A stretch of DNA of 27,028 nt from Finegoldia magna (GTDB lineage Bacteria > Bacillota > Clostridia > Tissierellales > Peptoniphilaceae). The position numbers and the translations under genes were made by a program. The stretch is from positions 1 to 27,028 of the forward strand of contig NZ_JAGYZD010000002.1 in the NCBI RefSeq assembly GCF_018371055.1, read 5' to 3'. Position 1 is the first letter of the stretch; the number at the start of each line of letters is the position of its first letter. The notes under the pieces were generated by a model, which saw nothing but the letters and a program-made list of their open reading frames with translations, had not been told where the DNA came from and did no database searches. Below, piece after piece: positions 9,401 through 16,056 of this stretch.

Positions 9401-11356
9401 GATTTATTTATGAGAGGTAATTCGTTGAATGGACAATTTAGATCGAATAAAAATCAAGTAGTTATTTTGGATAAAAATGGAAGTTTATTAAATGTATTCC
9501 CATACAAATCAAACTACGAACTTTTGAGAAGATTTAACATGTCTAATGGATATTACGCAGACAATAAAAACTTCAAACAATTGAGCTTAGACAAGTTCAA
9601 ATCAAGTTATCCGATTTCTCTTGAACAAAGAAAAAACAGAAAAGATTACGAAAAATTGTCAGAAAATGAAGCTAAGTTCAGTTCACAATACGCTAAGGAT
9701 CTTTCTAGGATTAAACTGATAGACAAAGACAACAAACCTAAATCATTAGATGAAATTTCTAAAAAAGATATTAAAATACTTCTGATTGGAGATTACAGAA
9801 AAGAAGATACTATTAAAATGTGGGAAAATTCTAAGTATATTAAGGAAGGAAACTACGATTTAATAAATGTATCTTATTTGGGGGCACAAGCTGACATCAA
9901 TAAAAAGAAAGAAAGATTTGAAAGTTTGGAAAATGTTAAGAAAGAAATCTATGTTACTGGAGCATATAATTCATTGATACAAGTTCCAAAACCAACAATA
10001 GTTGCTATTGATAAAAATCAAAACTATATGTTTACAAAAGAATACAATTCAAACGAAGATATCAAGTATGTTTTGGATAGAACTGTCAATACTTTCGCAA
10101 GCAATGAAACAATAACAGATTCATTTAAACCTATTGAAGATCTTAAAATCTTGGAAGAACTTCCGAAAGAAAAAGATCCAAATAGAATTGTTCCAATGAC
10201 CTATTCTCAAAGAAAAGAAAGAGGAGATTACAGGATATTTGAACCGAACGAAAAAGAAGTTAATGAAAAATACTACGGACGAGATATGAATATGTATTTA
10301 ATGAAAGACATCAATTCAAATCAAAAATATATAAAAGAATTCTTGAACAAAAAAGTAAACGTAATGTTAGTAGGATCTCCAGAAGATAAAAACTCTAGAA
10401 TAATGTGGAAGAATTCATCGTATTTGAATTTGGAGAAAATCAATCTAATAAAGATTTCCAATTACAAAGACGAAAATGTTTTGAAGAATATGTTTAACTC
10501 TTATGATATGAATGATGTCAAAACAAACTTCTACTGTGGTGGAGAAAAATTTGATTTTGATAAGTCGGTTTCAAGCCCATATGTTCTCATTACAGATGAA
10601 AACGGAAGAATGCTATTTGTGAAAAAATACATTTCCAACCAAGATATTGAGGATTTAGTGAACAGATCATTACAAACAAAATACACTGAAAACTCAGTTG
10701 GAGATGATATGTTACCAATTCAAAACGAAAAAATATCATTAGACAATAAAAATCATGAGCCAAAAATAATTGAAAATGTCCAAGGAGTTGACCCAGATGA
10801 AAATGTAGCGTTGACATTTATGCAAAGGGAAAGTAGAGGTGACTACAAGGAACTTAACGATAATGAGAAGAAATTCAATAAATTATATTATGGACGTGAT
10901 ATAAAAAATTATAGGTTTTTAAAAAATGATAAAACTTCTGAAAAAATTTCTGAGTTACAAGATGAAAATCTTACAATACTTTTGTTAGGTAATTACAAAG
11001 AAAATAGTTCATTAAAAATGTGGCAAGAAGTCAGTAGAATACAAAGCGATGAATTTTCTATCAAAAACATGAACACTATCGGTAATATCAATGTTATAAA
11101 TGATACGATTAGTTCTAAAAAATTGGATATATCTGAAATATACACAAATGCTAATTCGATATTTTATTTAAACAATAGAAGAAATAATACAATTGTAGCA
11201 ATTGATAAGAATTCCAAAGTTATTTTCATTAAAGATTACAATGACATGAACGACATCAAGTATGTATTGGATAGAACTTTAAAAACACAATTTTCAAAAG
11301 ATGTCCTCAACATAAAAGTTCCTGAAGTCTTAGATGTTGATTTGAGTGACAAGTAA
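3479..11356 (+). CDS. Giant secreted papain-like (C1) cysteine protease
   Basis: A 2625-residue exported protein. Its signal peptide is likely cut after PLSA (residue 25), followed by a polar propeptide-like stretch to about 110. The C1 peptidase domain at about 110-320 keeps all key residues: Gln126 (oxyanion hole), Cys132 in GSCWAF, His268 in NHAITIVGWD and Asn298 in KNSWGTGWG. A lectin-like domain of the type that often follows bacterial C1 peptidases spans about 355-500, then a Big_2-like Ig domain (about 509-590). Next come about nine MG2/Ig-like repeats, interrupted by a rhodanese-like domain (about 1228-1325) and a thioredoxin-like domain (about 1442-1602). After a KPDE linker (about 1832-1854) are four more thioredoxin-like repeats to the C terminus. 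Only about seven cysteines occur in the whole protein. There is no LPXTG or membrane anchor. AAAGGAG six bases upstream supports the start. Peptidase identity is secure; substrate and attachment are unknown. Confidence 0.93.
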   Translation: MNKRLKIFSIILSVALVLPMQPLSANKQSNNDNRTKDLIEFKQTNTSEKKDDLNLYEKSIENNNFNVNSKTLKQDPYKIHTDYSSIDNKVGKTIFPRTFFFRSINVADNPKYDLRDIGKVTSVKDQGPNGSCWAFATFGSAESILMPDERMDFSEKHMRNTHGFDWGPSDGGTRTVSSAYLARRSGPVLEKDDPYDIYGSDSPENLPIAKELTQAIFLPDRRDSNDNNLIKSMITKYGGVYSAVMGGDEYLNKKTMAHYYSGAQVPNHAITIVGWDDNYSKKNFKTTPQGDGAWICKNSWGTGWGTQGGYYYVSYYDKNIGTQNSQYILKDLNENEKIWQYDKLGMTSQVGLGEESYYANVFGPVKEDTYLSSVGLWTSANNAEYEVFVNTNVDKNGGLSQKNSVKQGKMQFAGYEKVKVDDTLISKGSKFAVIVRMKTPGYKYPIPIERPIKGFSSKTTAETGQSFVSKDGEKWTDLTDQIKNANVSLKAFTIDGEHINGNNENENKIESIKFKEKEKLLKIGEAVTLGVDLLPKTAITEDLKWESSDKTVCDIDNTGKVKAVGYGECIITAKSKHSYRVFDTMRIRVDESNAQFKANISSDKQSYIQGEQVGINIALKDQNENQIVNKGIECEIVTSHDQNFKYNLKTNLTGEANFNVKLANTAAIGKYKVNVYYKNKLIGINTFNVESKDFVPTVENPLFVENKLDKDKIKPNTQVKLVSTVTNKYAEIKRYAKVNATITSPSQKEYTKSLYTDKQGQAIFDLEKEMFNEEGVYKIKVNASLSGFDDFTETLDLHVDRNTTEMKNLDLQMNLSKKTFMVKTEPVNVDFVVNNENKPISDANIRLTITDPNQKSYDVNLKTDKDGKSNFSMNLSERNVMGTYKIEAVAYKEGYYDVEKSDSFFAKKDGKYLNISFESAKKVYKLNESAYIKIQIKDENNNPMRNSSVDITILDPNQQETKIRKVSDYQGYVFIYMTPKAYTSKGEYSIKAVADYYNYPSSSANYRIKFGEDEDYKGISVNAKNRKEQYFVDEVAEIDFKTVDEYGNSVNNAEVNISVKTPDGKVIIDRTTTDDKSIGSWIYKLKLAAGKYDVTLKAQKSNYKSLSQTISFTVVERPKLKKFSTTIMSDKKIYEATKNAVIKLNLKDEKGNNFSNVDVKVREISPNSKKESNVKTDEQGNIELNVNTETQGKYELYFDLSKENYEKTTKRFVFYSITNQIPKTNDSFFDAKNATDVTKYLKTQKPFILDVRSKASFERSHIDNSFNMDLNDTDFDDFMNALDKTTNLFVISNLESESKIKQLKDKGFKSVAYIKEGMQKYIEVSGLENKDYNKNLRLDIIRDKSVYNSKNEITFDVKTTDSNYNYIAKSNVKYKLLDLAGTEINSGELQTNNIGQEKLKIKLSDNIYPGTYKIIAEANKDGYYKDCSFTKFDISNKDVNDDFINYDDANKSSYFAHLKDDKESKDLLKNIYGKNLLGYSVNDLNDKSKLLNDVVDLKKPSIVLFDNNKAKLEDFANKSHETYNFVRITSENDKKNLQEKNLRRLISTSFIDTDNDIRNSKLSLTQGIKILVLDEEGRVVNLINQKDFNNIKTILAKQNIKIEDKIVDPNVELKTNQKANINITSPNTTVKRKDVVQINVELKNEDTKEYLANRNIKYTLQDPFGRTVSYNRQTDKNGRHILKIGTNDKTTLGKYSVKVELLDAEYQNAFKFIEYQVVSQNTPDLLQMKALIKTDKEKYELGDSINLELVVSDLNDSKLDKAQGQVILEDSNQKQLFNKSAVSDNSGKINLSFITNDSNVLGQYTLKIKISREGFKDYNKEISIQIGDKPSKPDEKPDEKPDKKPDKKPDEKPENPIDVEIKEQNFPLSFEQAYALGFFDATDNLTMINVKSKYGFNYSNFVLYDKNNKPIKIQDLIDNKRPTIFLMGDRVDSQSLKMFENSSNINDKAFNFVNVITNGNQKDLEQIGKGKLYSDLFMRGNSLNGQFRSNKNQVVILDKNGSLLNVFPYKSNYELLRRFNMSNGYYADNKNFKQLSLDKFKSSYPISLEQRKNRKDYEKLSENEAKFSSQYAKDLSRIKLIDKDNKPKSLDEISKKDIKILLIGDYRKEDTIKMWENSKYIKEGNYDLINVSYLGAQADINKKKERFESLENVKKEIYVTGAYNSLIQVPKPTIVAIDKNQNYMFTKEYNSNEDIKYVLDRTVNTFASNETITDSFKPIEDLKILEELPKEKDPNRIVPMTYSQRKERGDYRIFEPNEKEVNEKYYGRDMNMYLMKDINSNQKYIKEFLNKKVNVMLVGSPEDKNSRIMWKNSSYLNLEKINLIKISNYKDENVLKNMFNSYDMNDVKTNFYCGGEKFDFDKSVSSPYVLITDENGRMLFVKKYISNQDIEDLVNRSLQTKYTENSVGDDMLPIQNEKISLDNKNHEPKIIENVQGVDPDENVALTFMQRESRGDYKELNDNEKKFNKLYYGRDIKNYRFLKNDKTSEKISELQDENLTILLLGNYKENSSLKMWQEVSRIQSDEFSIKNMNTIGNINVINDTISSKKLDISEIYTNANSIFYLNNRRNNTIVAIDKNSKVIFIKDYNDMNDIKYVLDRTLKTQFSKDVLNIKVPEVLDVDLSDK
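5258..6840 (+). repeat. Coding repeat array: six MG2/Ig-like domains
   Basis: Six consecutive beta-rich repeats of about 95-110 residues (protein residues about 594-1120). Each runs as K-x-x-Y or an equivalent start, a mid-domain D-x-(N/D)-x-N/K segment, a TD-x-x-G turn, then a GxYK(I/V)xVxA-type strand. They resemble the extensible Ig/macroglobulin-like repeats of bacterial surface proteins. Three more copies lie downstream (about residues 1335-1440, 1618-1720 and 1725-1825). The copies have diverged in sequence, so the array is old. Confidence 0.75.
7160..7453 (+). other. Rhodanese-like domain lacking the catalytic Cys (within the protease)
   Basis: Residues about 1228-1325 follow the rhodanese pattern: ILDVRS at 1248-1253 (Asp1250, Arg1252), SHIDNSFNMDL, then LFVISN, a helix and GFKSVAYIKEGMQKY. 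Canonical domains have VVVYC at the active-site strand; here Ser1292 occupies the Cys position. The fold call is from motif order only. Sulfurtransferase activity is not expected. Confidence 0.65.
8972..9040 (+). repeat. 12-bp tandem repeat encoding a KPD(E/K) linker
   Basis: Five 12-base units (AAA CCA GAT/C GAA/AAA) plus a partial sixth encode a Lys-Pro-Asp-Glu/Lys spacer. Such Pro/charged repeats usually span the cell wall near a C-terminal anchor. Here the spacer sits in the middle of the protein, separating the Ig-like half from the thioredoxin-like array. The unit is short and nearly perfect, so copy number may vary between strains. Confidence 0.9.
9065..11290 (+). repeat. Four thioredoxin-like repeats without CxxC (within the protease)
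   Basis: Four homologous units of about 175-205 residues. Each has a leader of type (S/T)x(E/M)QRxxRxDY (less clear in the first), a strand resembling the TlpA/AhpC first strand, a (V/I)xxLLxG strand followed by the hallmark (K/R)M(W/F)xxxS/N, and a final IVAIDKNxxxxFxKxY hairpin and helix. The hallmark Met residues fall at 1938, 2114, 2309 and 2514. In thioredoxin-family proteins the CxxC would follow the central strand; there are no cysteines there. A more divergent fifth copy occurs earlier, at about residues 1442-1602. Confidence 0.65.
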
Positions 11357-11360
11357 TTAA

Positions 11361-11400
11361 AAAAAAGTCTTTCGCACTTAAAAGTGTGGAAGACTTTTTT
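11361..11400 (+). terminator. Strong intrinsic terminator after the protease gene
   Basis: A 19-bp near-perfect hairpin: arms at 11361-11379 and 11382-11400, beginning AAAAAAGTCTT and ending AAGACTTTTTT, with two wobble pairs. The A-run and T-run on its flanks could also make it work for the opposite strand. It separates the surface locus from the ABC-transporter operon. Confidence 0.93.
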
Positions 11401-11516
11401 ATGAAAATCTTTTTGAAAATATATATAAAAAACAGATTAATATTTTTTAATAATAGATTGAAAAATAAAAAATAGGGTATGAATTAAATAAGAATAATTT
11501 GAAAGGAGACTTAAAA

Positions 11517-11810
11517 ATGAAAAAAATTTTATTTGTCATTATGATTGCATGTTTGACAGTGGTTGGTACAATAAATGCAAACGTTTCATCAGCTGTTAGT
11601 TCGGCAAGTTATTATGAATTAGAAAATGTTGAAGAGAATGAATACGGTGAGAATTTTACTTTTGAAAGAGGAAAATGTCCTGTACATTTGAACTATGAAG
11701 ATGTGTACAATGATGGACATAGTGGACAGTTATACAGACAGAGATTAATAACGATCGACGTGACAAATAATACAGAGACCTGGTATTATTCGGGAGAAAT
11801 TAGCAAATAA
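11517..11810 (+). CDS. Small secreted protein, possible ABC-exported peptide
   Basis: A 97-residue protein with a signal-peptide-like N terminus (MKKILFVIMIACLTVVGTIN); possible cleavage after SSA at residue 26 or 30. The mature part of about 70 residues is acidic at first (ELENVEENEYGEN). A polar/aromatic segment follows with one cysteine (Cys54) and ends in TETWYYSGEISK. ATG 11517 is preferred over the in-frame TTG at 11499 because GGAG at 11505-11508 serves it with an eight-base gap. The next gene, a large permease, starts 30 bases after the stop, and an ATPase overlaps that, so the three form an operon. I recognise no family. A secreted peptide, bacteriocin-like product or transporter accessory protein are all possible; context is the only argument. 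Confidence 0.7.
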   Translation: MKKILFVIMIACLTVVGTINANVSSAVSSASYYELENVEENEYGENFTFERGKCPVHLNYEDVYNDGHSGQLYRQRLITIDVTNNTETWYYSGEISK

Positions 11811-11840
11811 AATTATTGAAATTCAATGAAAGGAGACAAT

Positions 11841-14180
11841 ATGTTTGAACTGAAAAAACTTTACAAGTCGTTAATTTTTCCTTTTGTAGTTATTATTTTT
11901 TGTGTGTATTCTCTTGTAACATTAAACAGCATAAAATATGAATATACTGATCAAGATTATGCATATTTTATACAAACTAGGAATAATTTTGAAAACACAA
12001 TGATGGAGTCTTTTGCATTCTCAAAGTCTTCGGAAAACAAAGAAGAACAGCAGAAATATTTGGATTATAGCAAGATGAATTTTAATTCTTTGCAATACAT
12101 AAAACCTTTGCAATACGATGTGAGTATGTTGATGGAAGAGACAAAAGCTGCAAAGTATTCTTCAAAGACAGAGCATAATTTCTACAATGAATTATTGAAC
12201 CAATATGATGAGATAAAATCATTCAAACAACAAAACAACTTAAACAAGTTGGAGATGGATATAATGTTTAGAGAATTAGATCCTTATTTTAACTTGATTC
12301 GTGATGAAATTAACAGATATGGATTCTACACTACATCCAATAATTTTAGTTTTTTCAAATCTTTTGGTTTCCTAATGGAAAATGTCATGAATGATATTTT
12401 CTTGTGTGTGATTTTTCTGATAGCTATATTTGCTAATGAGATGAATTTCAAAAGTCTAAAATTAGACACTATTTCAGTTAGTTCCAAAAAATTAGTATTT
12501 GCAAGGCTTGTAAAGTATGTCGTATTCTTTGCGGTTGTAAGCTTATCAATGATTGTGGGCAATATTATTTATTCTGTAGTCAATGGATTTCCAATGGGAA
12601 GCGCGAACGATATGATATTGAAAACTGTAACAAACTTAAAGACCGATTCGCTTATAACCATGAATGTAAACTCAGTGGTACTTACTTTAAAATACATAGG
12701 TACGGGGTTTTTAATTTATAGCATTGCGATGATTTTGTATGAGATTTTCAGAAGGTACATGAAACAAAGTCTATCAATTATTGTTGTTTTATCAATTTAT
12801 TGGATAATTTCTTTTATTTCAAGAAAATATGATCTATCGTTTAGCTTAAATAGTTTTCATAATTTTGGTATTGTTTCAATAGCTGTTCCAATTGTATTAG
12901 CACTATTTATTGTATGTTTAATACTAGTTAACAATAACAGATACAAGTTGATTTATTATAATTTTTCTAAAACATACTCCCAAGTCGATATCAAAAATAT
13001 CTTGCAATTAGATTTTGCTAAAATTATGAGAAGCAAATTATATAAGTATTTTTGTGTACTAACTGTAGCGGTAGTTGTGTTATTCTGTTTCAATACGATA
13101 AAATTCAAAAACATAAAATCAAGGGATGATTTGCAAACTATTGACAACAGTATTGATGTTGCAAAGATTAACGTTCACAACAATCCAAAAGACAAAGGAT
13201 TCAAGCAAACACTAATTAATTTGGAAAATTTCAAAAAATCTTATGTTAACAGAGCTGACAATCCAGAAGAATATTACAGTAATATGCTACTTTACCTGAA
13301 TTCTAAGTGGGGATTTGATGTGGATTGGATAGATCCGAGTGCTTCTCGCTCTAATGAGAACAGGGTGCATTATTTTATTGATAACCAGTTAAAACCCGAT
13401 TCAAGTTATCAGATTGTTAGCAATGAGATTGAACAAAGTTTATTATCTAATAAAAAACTAAGCTTGTATAAAACAAAACAACATGCTCCTACTGAACAAA
13501 AAGGACTTATAGGCAATGTAATATCTATGTATGAAAATGGGATTATTCCAGCCTTTACGTTGATTATTTGCTTGATATTTACTCTTGAGTTTAAAAAGGA
13601 AAGGTCCAATGGAACTTTGAAGTTAGCTTTTTTGAATGAATGGAAAAAAGATGTCTGGAAATCAAAGCAGATTAATTCGTTTGTACTATCTGCCGGAATG
13701 TATATTGTGATTTTGGCAATTAGTATGATAATTGGATTGTTTAACGGAGGACTTGGTGAGAAGTTGTATCCAGTGTTCTGCTACGACTACAGTTATAACG
13801 GTGTAGTAGAGGGCGTGTTCAGGGCATCTAGTGGTTTCATATTGCCAATGATTTTAATAAATATTTTGATAATTTTACTTGTGGTTAGTTTTTCAAATAT
13901 GATGACCACATTCATCAAGAATGAAACTGTGAATATAATTGCTACAACTTTCTTGATTGTTTTGGGAATAATTGTTAGCTATTTTGGAACTTTGGGTAAG
14001 TTTTTCCTATTAAATCCATTTAGTTCTTTGGATAGTTTGATGATATTGAAAGGCGGATACAATTATTTGAATGAGTTTAGTTTTTCTAATCCGATATATA
14101 ATGTGATAATGATTGTATTTTATATTATAGTGTTTAATTTGATATCAATGAAAAGAATGAAGGGGGATATTAATGCTTGA
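11841..14180 (+). CDS. Large ABC-2-type permease with two fused modules
   Basis: A 779-residue membrane protein with two similar halves. Each half has an N-terminal helix (about residues 12-30 and 400-420), a long outward polar region, and a bundle of about five helices opening with the pattern (A/T)xEx(N/K)xxxxxxLKL. The second half is recognisable from about VISMYENGIIPAFTLIICLIF (starting near residue 555). Such proteins move substrates across the membrane, or act in lipid/peptide handling, together with an ABC ATPase. ATG 11841 is chosen over ATG 11826 because AGGAG at 11831-11835 sits correctly for it. The ATPase gene overlaps its 3' end by 8 bases. One polypeptide with both modules would pair with an ATPase homodimer. 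The substrate is unknown; the small secreted protein upstream is the obvious candidate. Confidence 0.8.
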   Translation: MFELKKLYKSLIFPFVVIIFCVYSLVTLNSIKYEYTDQDYAYFIQTRNNFENTMMESFAFSKSSENKEEQQKYLDYSKMNFNSLQYIKPLQYDVSMLMEETKAAKYSSKTEHNFYNELLNQYDEIKSFKQQNNLNKLEMDIMFRELDPYFNLIRDEINRYGFYTTSNNFSFFKSFGFLMENVMNDIFLCVIFLIAIFANEMNFKSLKLDTISVSSKKLVFARLVKYVVFFAVVSLSMIVGNIIYSVVNGFPMGSANDMILKTVTNLKTDSLITMNVNSVVLTLKYIGTGFLIYSIAMILYEIFRRYMKQSLSIIVVLSIYWIISFISRKYDLSFSLNSFHNFGIVSIAVPIVLALFIVCLILVNNNRYKLIYYNFSKTYSQVDIKNILQLDFAKIMRSKLYKYFCVLTVAVVVLFCFNTIKFKNIKSRDDLQTIDNSIDVAKINVHNNPKDKGFKQTLINLENFKKSYVNRADNPEEYYSNMLLYLNSKWGFDVDWIDPSASRSNENRVHYFIDNQLKPDSSYQIVSNEIEQSLLSNKKLSLYKTKQHAPTEQKGLIGNVISMYENGIIPAFTLIICLIFTLEFKKERSNGTLKLAFLNEWKKDVWKSKQINSFVLSAGMYIVILAISMIIGLFNGGLGEKLYPVFCYDYSYNGVVEGVFRASSGFILPMILINILIILLVVSFSNMMTTFIKNETVNIIATTFLIVLGIIVSYFGTLGKFFLLNPFSSLDSLMILKGGYNYLNEFSFSNPIYNVIMIVFYIIVFNLISMKRMKGDINA

Positions 14181-14991
14181 GATTAAAGGTCTGAACAAAT
14201 CTTACGGTGAAAACGAAGTATTAAAGGATTTGAATTTGAAATTAGATAAACCTGGTATTTACGCGTTAGTTGGACCAAATGGTATTGGTAAGACTACTCT
14301 TATGGATATAATTTCTGATTTGACGAAGTACGATTCAGGTGAGATTAAGGTTAATGATATAGATAATAAAAATCCGGAGATTTTCAAGTATTTATCCTAT
14401 GCAAGAAGCTTGGATATGCTGTATGATAACTTGACAGGGTTGGATCATTTTATTTTCGCAAAGAACTCACGTCATGTTTCTGATGAAAAGTTTGAAGAAG
14501 TGTTGAATATTTTTAAGGTTCATAATTTTATGAAGAGAAAAGTTAGCACTTATTCTCTGGGTCAAAAGCAAAAAACTTTGTTGACGTATTTTTTCATGGG
14601 GGATTATGATATCTACATTATGGACGAGCCTGTAACTGGATTGGATCCTACTAGCGTTATTTTGCTTAGAAATTATCTTCTTAAATTAAAAGATGATGGC
14701 AAGATAGTTGTGTTGTCATCTCATACTTTGTCAGAAGTGGACAAGTTAACAGACGATGTAATGTTTCTGGTGGATAAAAAAATAGCGTTTGAGAATTTAT
14801 CTGAGATTTCAAAGGAACAATACAAGGTTGTAACATCCGATAGTGAAAACCAAAGGGTCGTCAATATTCTGGCTAAGAATGATTTGGACGATTCTTTGAA
14901 GAAATTTATGGCTGATGGTTTAATCATCGATTCGATTGAAAAATCAGATTATACTACAGAGGACAGATACATTGAATTGTACACAAAATAA
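14173..14991 (+). CDS. ABC transporter ATP-binding protein
   Basis: A 272-residue cytoplasmic ATPase that powers the permease encoded just upstream. Walker A is GPNGIGKTT (residues 34-42), the signature is YSLGQKQK (127-134), Walker B is IYIMDEP (147-153) followed by GLDP, and the switch His184 lies in SSHTLSE. The signature without the usual LSGGQ is typical of ATPases that work with ABC-2 permeases. The Q-loop glutamine appears to be replaced: the segment reads SYARSLDMLYDNLTG, with Ser79 where Gln is normal. The C-terminal 80 residues form the short extra domain common in this subfamily. AGGGGG six bases before the ATG supports the start, and the 8-base overlap with the permease suggests translational coupling. 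Confidence 0.93.
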   Translation: MLEIKGLNKSYGENEVLKDLNLKLDKPGIYALVGPNGIGKTTLMDIISDLTKYDSGEIKVNDIDNKNPEIFKYLSYARSLDMLYDNLTGLDHFIFAKNSRHVSDEKFEEVLNIFKVHNFMKRKVSTYSLGQKQKTLLTYFFMGDYDIYIMDEPVTGLDPTSVILLRNYLLKLKDDGKIVVLSSHTLSEVDKLTDDVMFLVDKKIAFENLSEISKEQYKVVTSDSENQRVVNILAKNDLDDSLKKFMADGLIIDSIEKSDYTTEDRYIELYTK

Positions 14992-15023
14992 TTTGATTTT
15001 TTGCTAAATAAATAGTATTGTGG

Positions 15024-15056
15024 TATAGGTAAGTGATTTCATTTACCTATATTTTT
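15024..15056 (+). terminator. Intrinsic terminator of the ABC operon
   Basis: TATAGGTAAGTG (15024-15035) pairs with CATTTACCTATA (15040-15051) with one G-T wobble around ATTT, followed by TTTTT. It lies just before the next gene's ribosome site. Confidence 0.88.
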
Positions 15057-15075
15057 ATGTGAAAAAGGTGGTTTT

Positions 15076-15993
15076 TTGGTAAATTATACGCAGTTATATC
15101 TGACGATTATCAATTTATTCTGTTTGATTTTTGTTGGGTTTTTGCTTAGAAAATTCAAGATAGTAGATGAAAATACGATGACTGGACTTAACAAGCTGAT
15201 TTTTAATGTACTTTTTCCAGTTAAAATTATGATGAGTTTTTATAATGTGGAGTTTGGAAATGATTTGAGCTTGAAATATTTTGTGTACTTGAATGTTATG
15301 TTTTTGTTTCACATTTTTCTGACATTTTATTTTTCAAAAATCACTAACGAAGATAAGTCTGTCGCTGTTTTGGAAGCTAATGGAATGAGTAGGGGTAATT
15401 TTATAATAATGTCGTTTCCTATTTTGAGTGTTTTATTCGGAGATAAGGGAATTGTGATGGCTGGAGCTATCACTGGTATTAGTCAGTTTTTCTATAATTT
15501 TTATACGGTGAGCATGTACGAAAGTCTTGTTGGAGAGAATAATTCTAACAAAACTTTATTGATTAATGTATTCAAGACTCCGTTGATGATTGGACTTTTC
15601 GTTGGAATTTTCTTGTATGTAACTAAAATTAACATATTTTTCTTGGAAACTTCTCTTAAGAGTTTGGGGGATATTGCGGGAACTTTGGCTTTGGTGACTA
15701 TGGGGTATGGTTTGAATTTTAGAATTGATTTCAAGGAAATTAAATCAATTTTAAAGGTATCTGTGGTGAAGCTTTTGGTTCTTCCTTTGACAGGATTATT
15801 TATTGGAAAAATTTTCGGCTTGTCTGAAATTCAAAAGGTTGTTGCGTTGATTTTATTTGGTGCTCCTACGGCTGTTAATACTTATGTTTTTGCTAAAAGA
15901 TATCGTCAAGATGATTCATTGGCAGGGTATTATGTTGTGAGTACTACAATTTTGTATTTATTCACTTTATTACTTTTAATTAAGCTGATTTAG
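15076..15993 (+). CDS. AEC-family (auxin efflux carrier type) transporter
   Basis: A 305-residue protein with about ten hydrophobic helices arranged as two five-helix halves, the normal size for the AEC family. The N-terminal pattern GFLLRKFKIVDENTMTGLNK, the mid-domain VTMGYGLNF and the late FGAPTAVNTYVFAKRY are typical of bacterial members, which move organic acids such as malate in characterised cases. The likely start is TTG 15076, behind AAAGGTGG at 15064-15071; no ATG lies at a better position. No strong terminator separates it from the 2-hydroxycarboxylate transporter, but that gene has its own promoter. The neighbourhood (2-HCT carrier, malic enzyme) fits a carboxylate substrate, which is inference. 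Confidence 0.88.
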   Translation: MVNYTQLYLTIINLFCLIFVGFLLRKFKIVDENTMTGLNKLIFNVLFPVKIMMSFYNVEFGNDLSLKYFVYLNVMFLFHIFLTFYFSKITNEDKSVAVLEANGMSRGNFIIMSFPILSVLFGDKGIVMAGAITGISQFFYNFYTVSMYESLVGENNSNKTLLINVFKTPLMIGLFVGIFLYVTKINIFFLETSLKSLGDIAGTLALVTMGYGLNFRIDFKEIKSILKVSVVKLLVLPLTGLFIGKIFGLSEIQKVVALILFGAPTAVNTYVFAKRYRQDDSLAGYYVVSTTILYLFTLLLLIKLI

Positions 15994-15994
15994 A

Positions 15995-16023
15995 TTGCTT
16001 TTTGTTTTTTTAAATGAGATAAT
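15995..16023 (+). promoter_or_regulatory. Promoter of the 2-hydroxycarboxylate transporter gene
   Basis: TTGCTT at 15995-16000 and GATAAT at 16018-16023 are separated by 17 bases, starting just after the AEC stop codon. AAGGAGGT and ATG 16057 follow at the right distance. Confidence 0.6.
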
Positions 16024-16056
16024 ATAAGATGTAAAAACTAAATAAGGAGGTAATAT

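Noticed and set aside
11517..11560. Lipoprotein signal at Cys12 of the small secreted protein
   Set aside because: Cys12 lies inside the hydrophobic core, with Met at -3 and more hydrophobic residues after it, so a lipobox is unlikely.
11517..14991. Lactococcin 972-type bacteriocin operon
   Set aside because: The gene layout is similar, but the small protein lacks the family's conserved pattern and the ATPase is of the ABC-2 class rather than the LSGGQ/MacB-like class used there.
15975..16012. Terminator after the AEC gene
   Set aside because: AAGC and GCTT can form only a 4-bp stem before the T-rich run, too weak to call.
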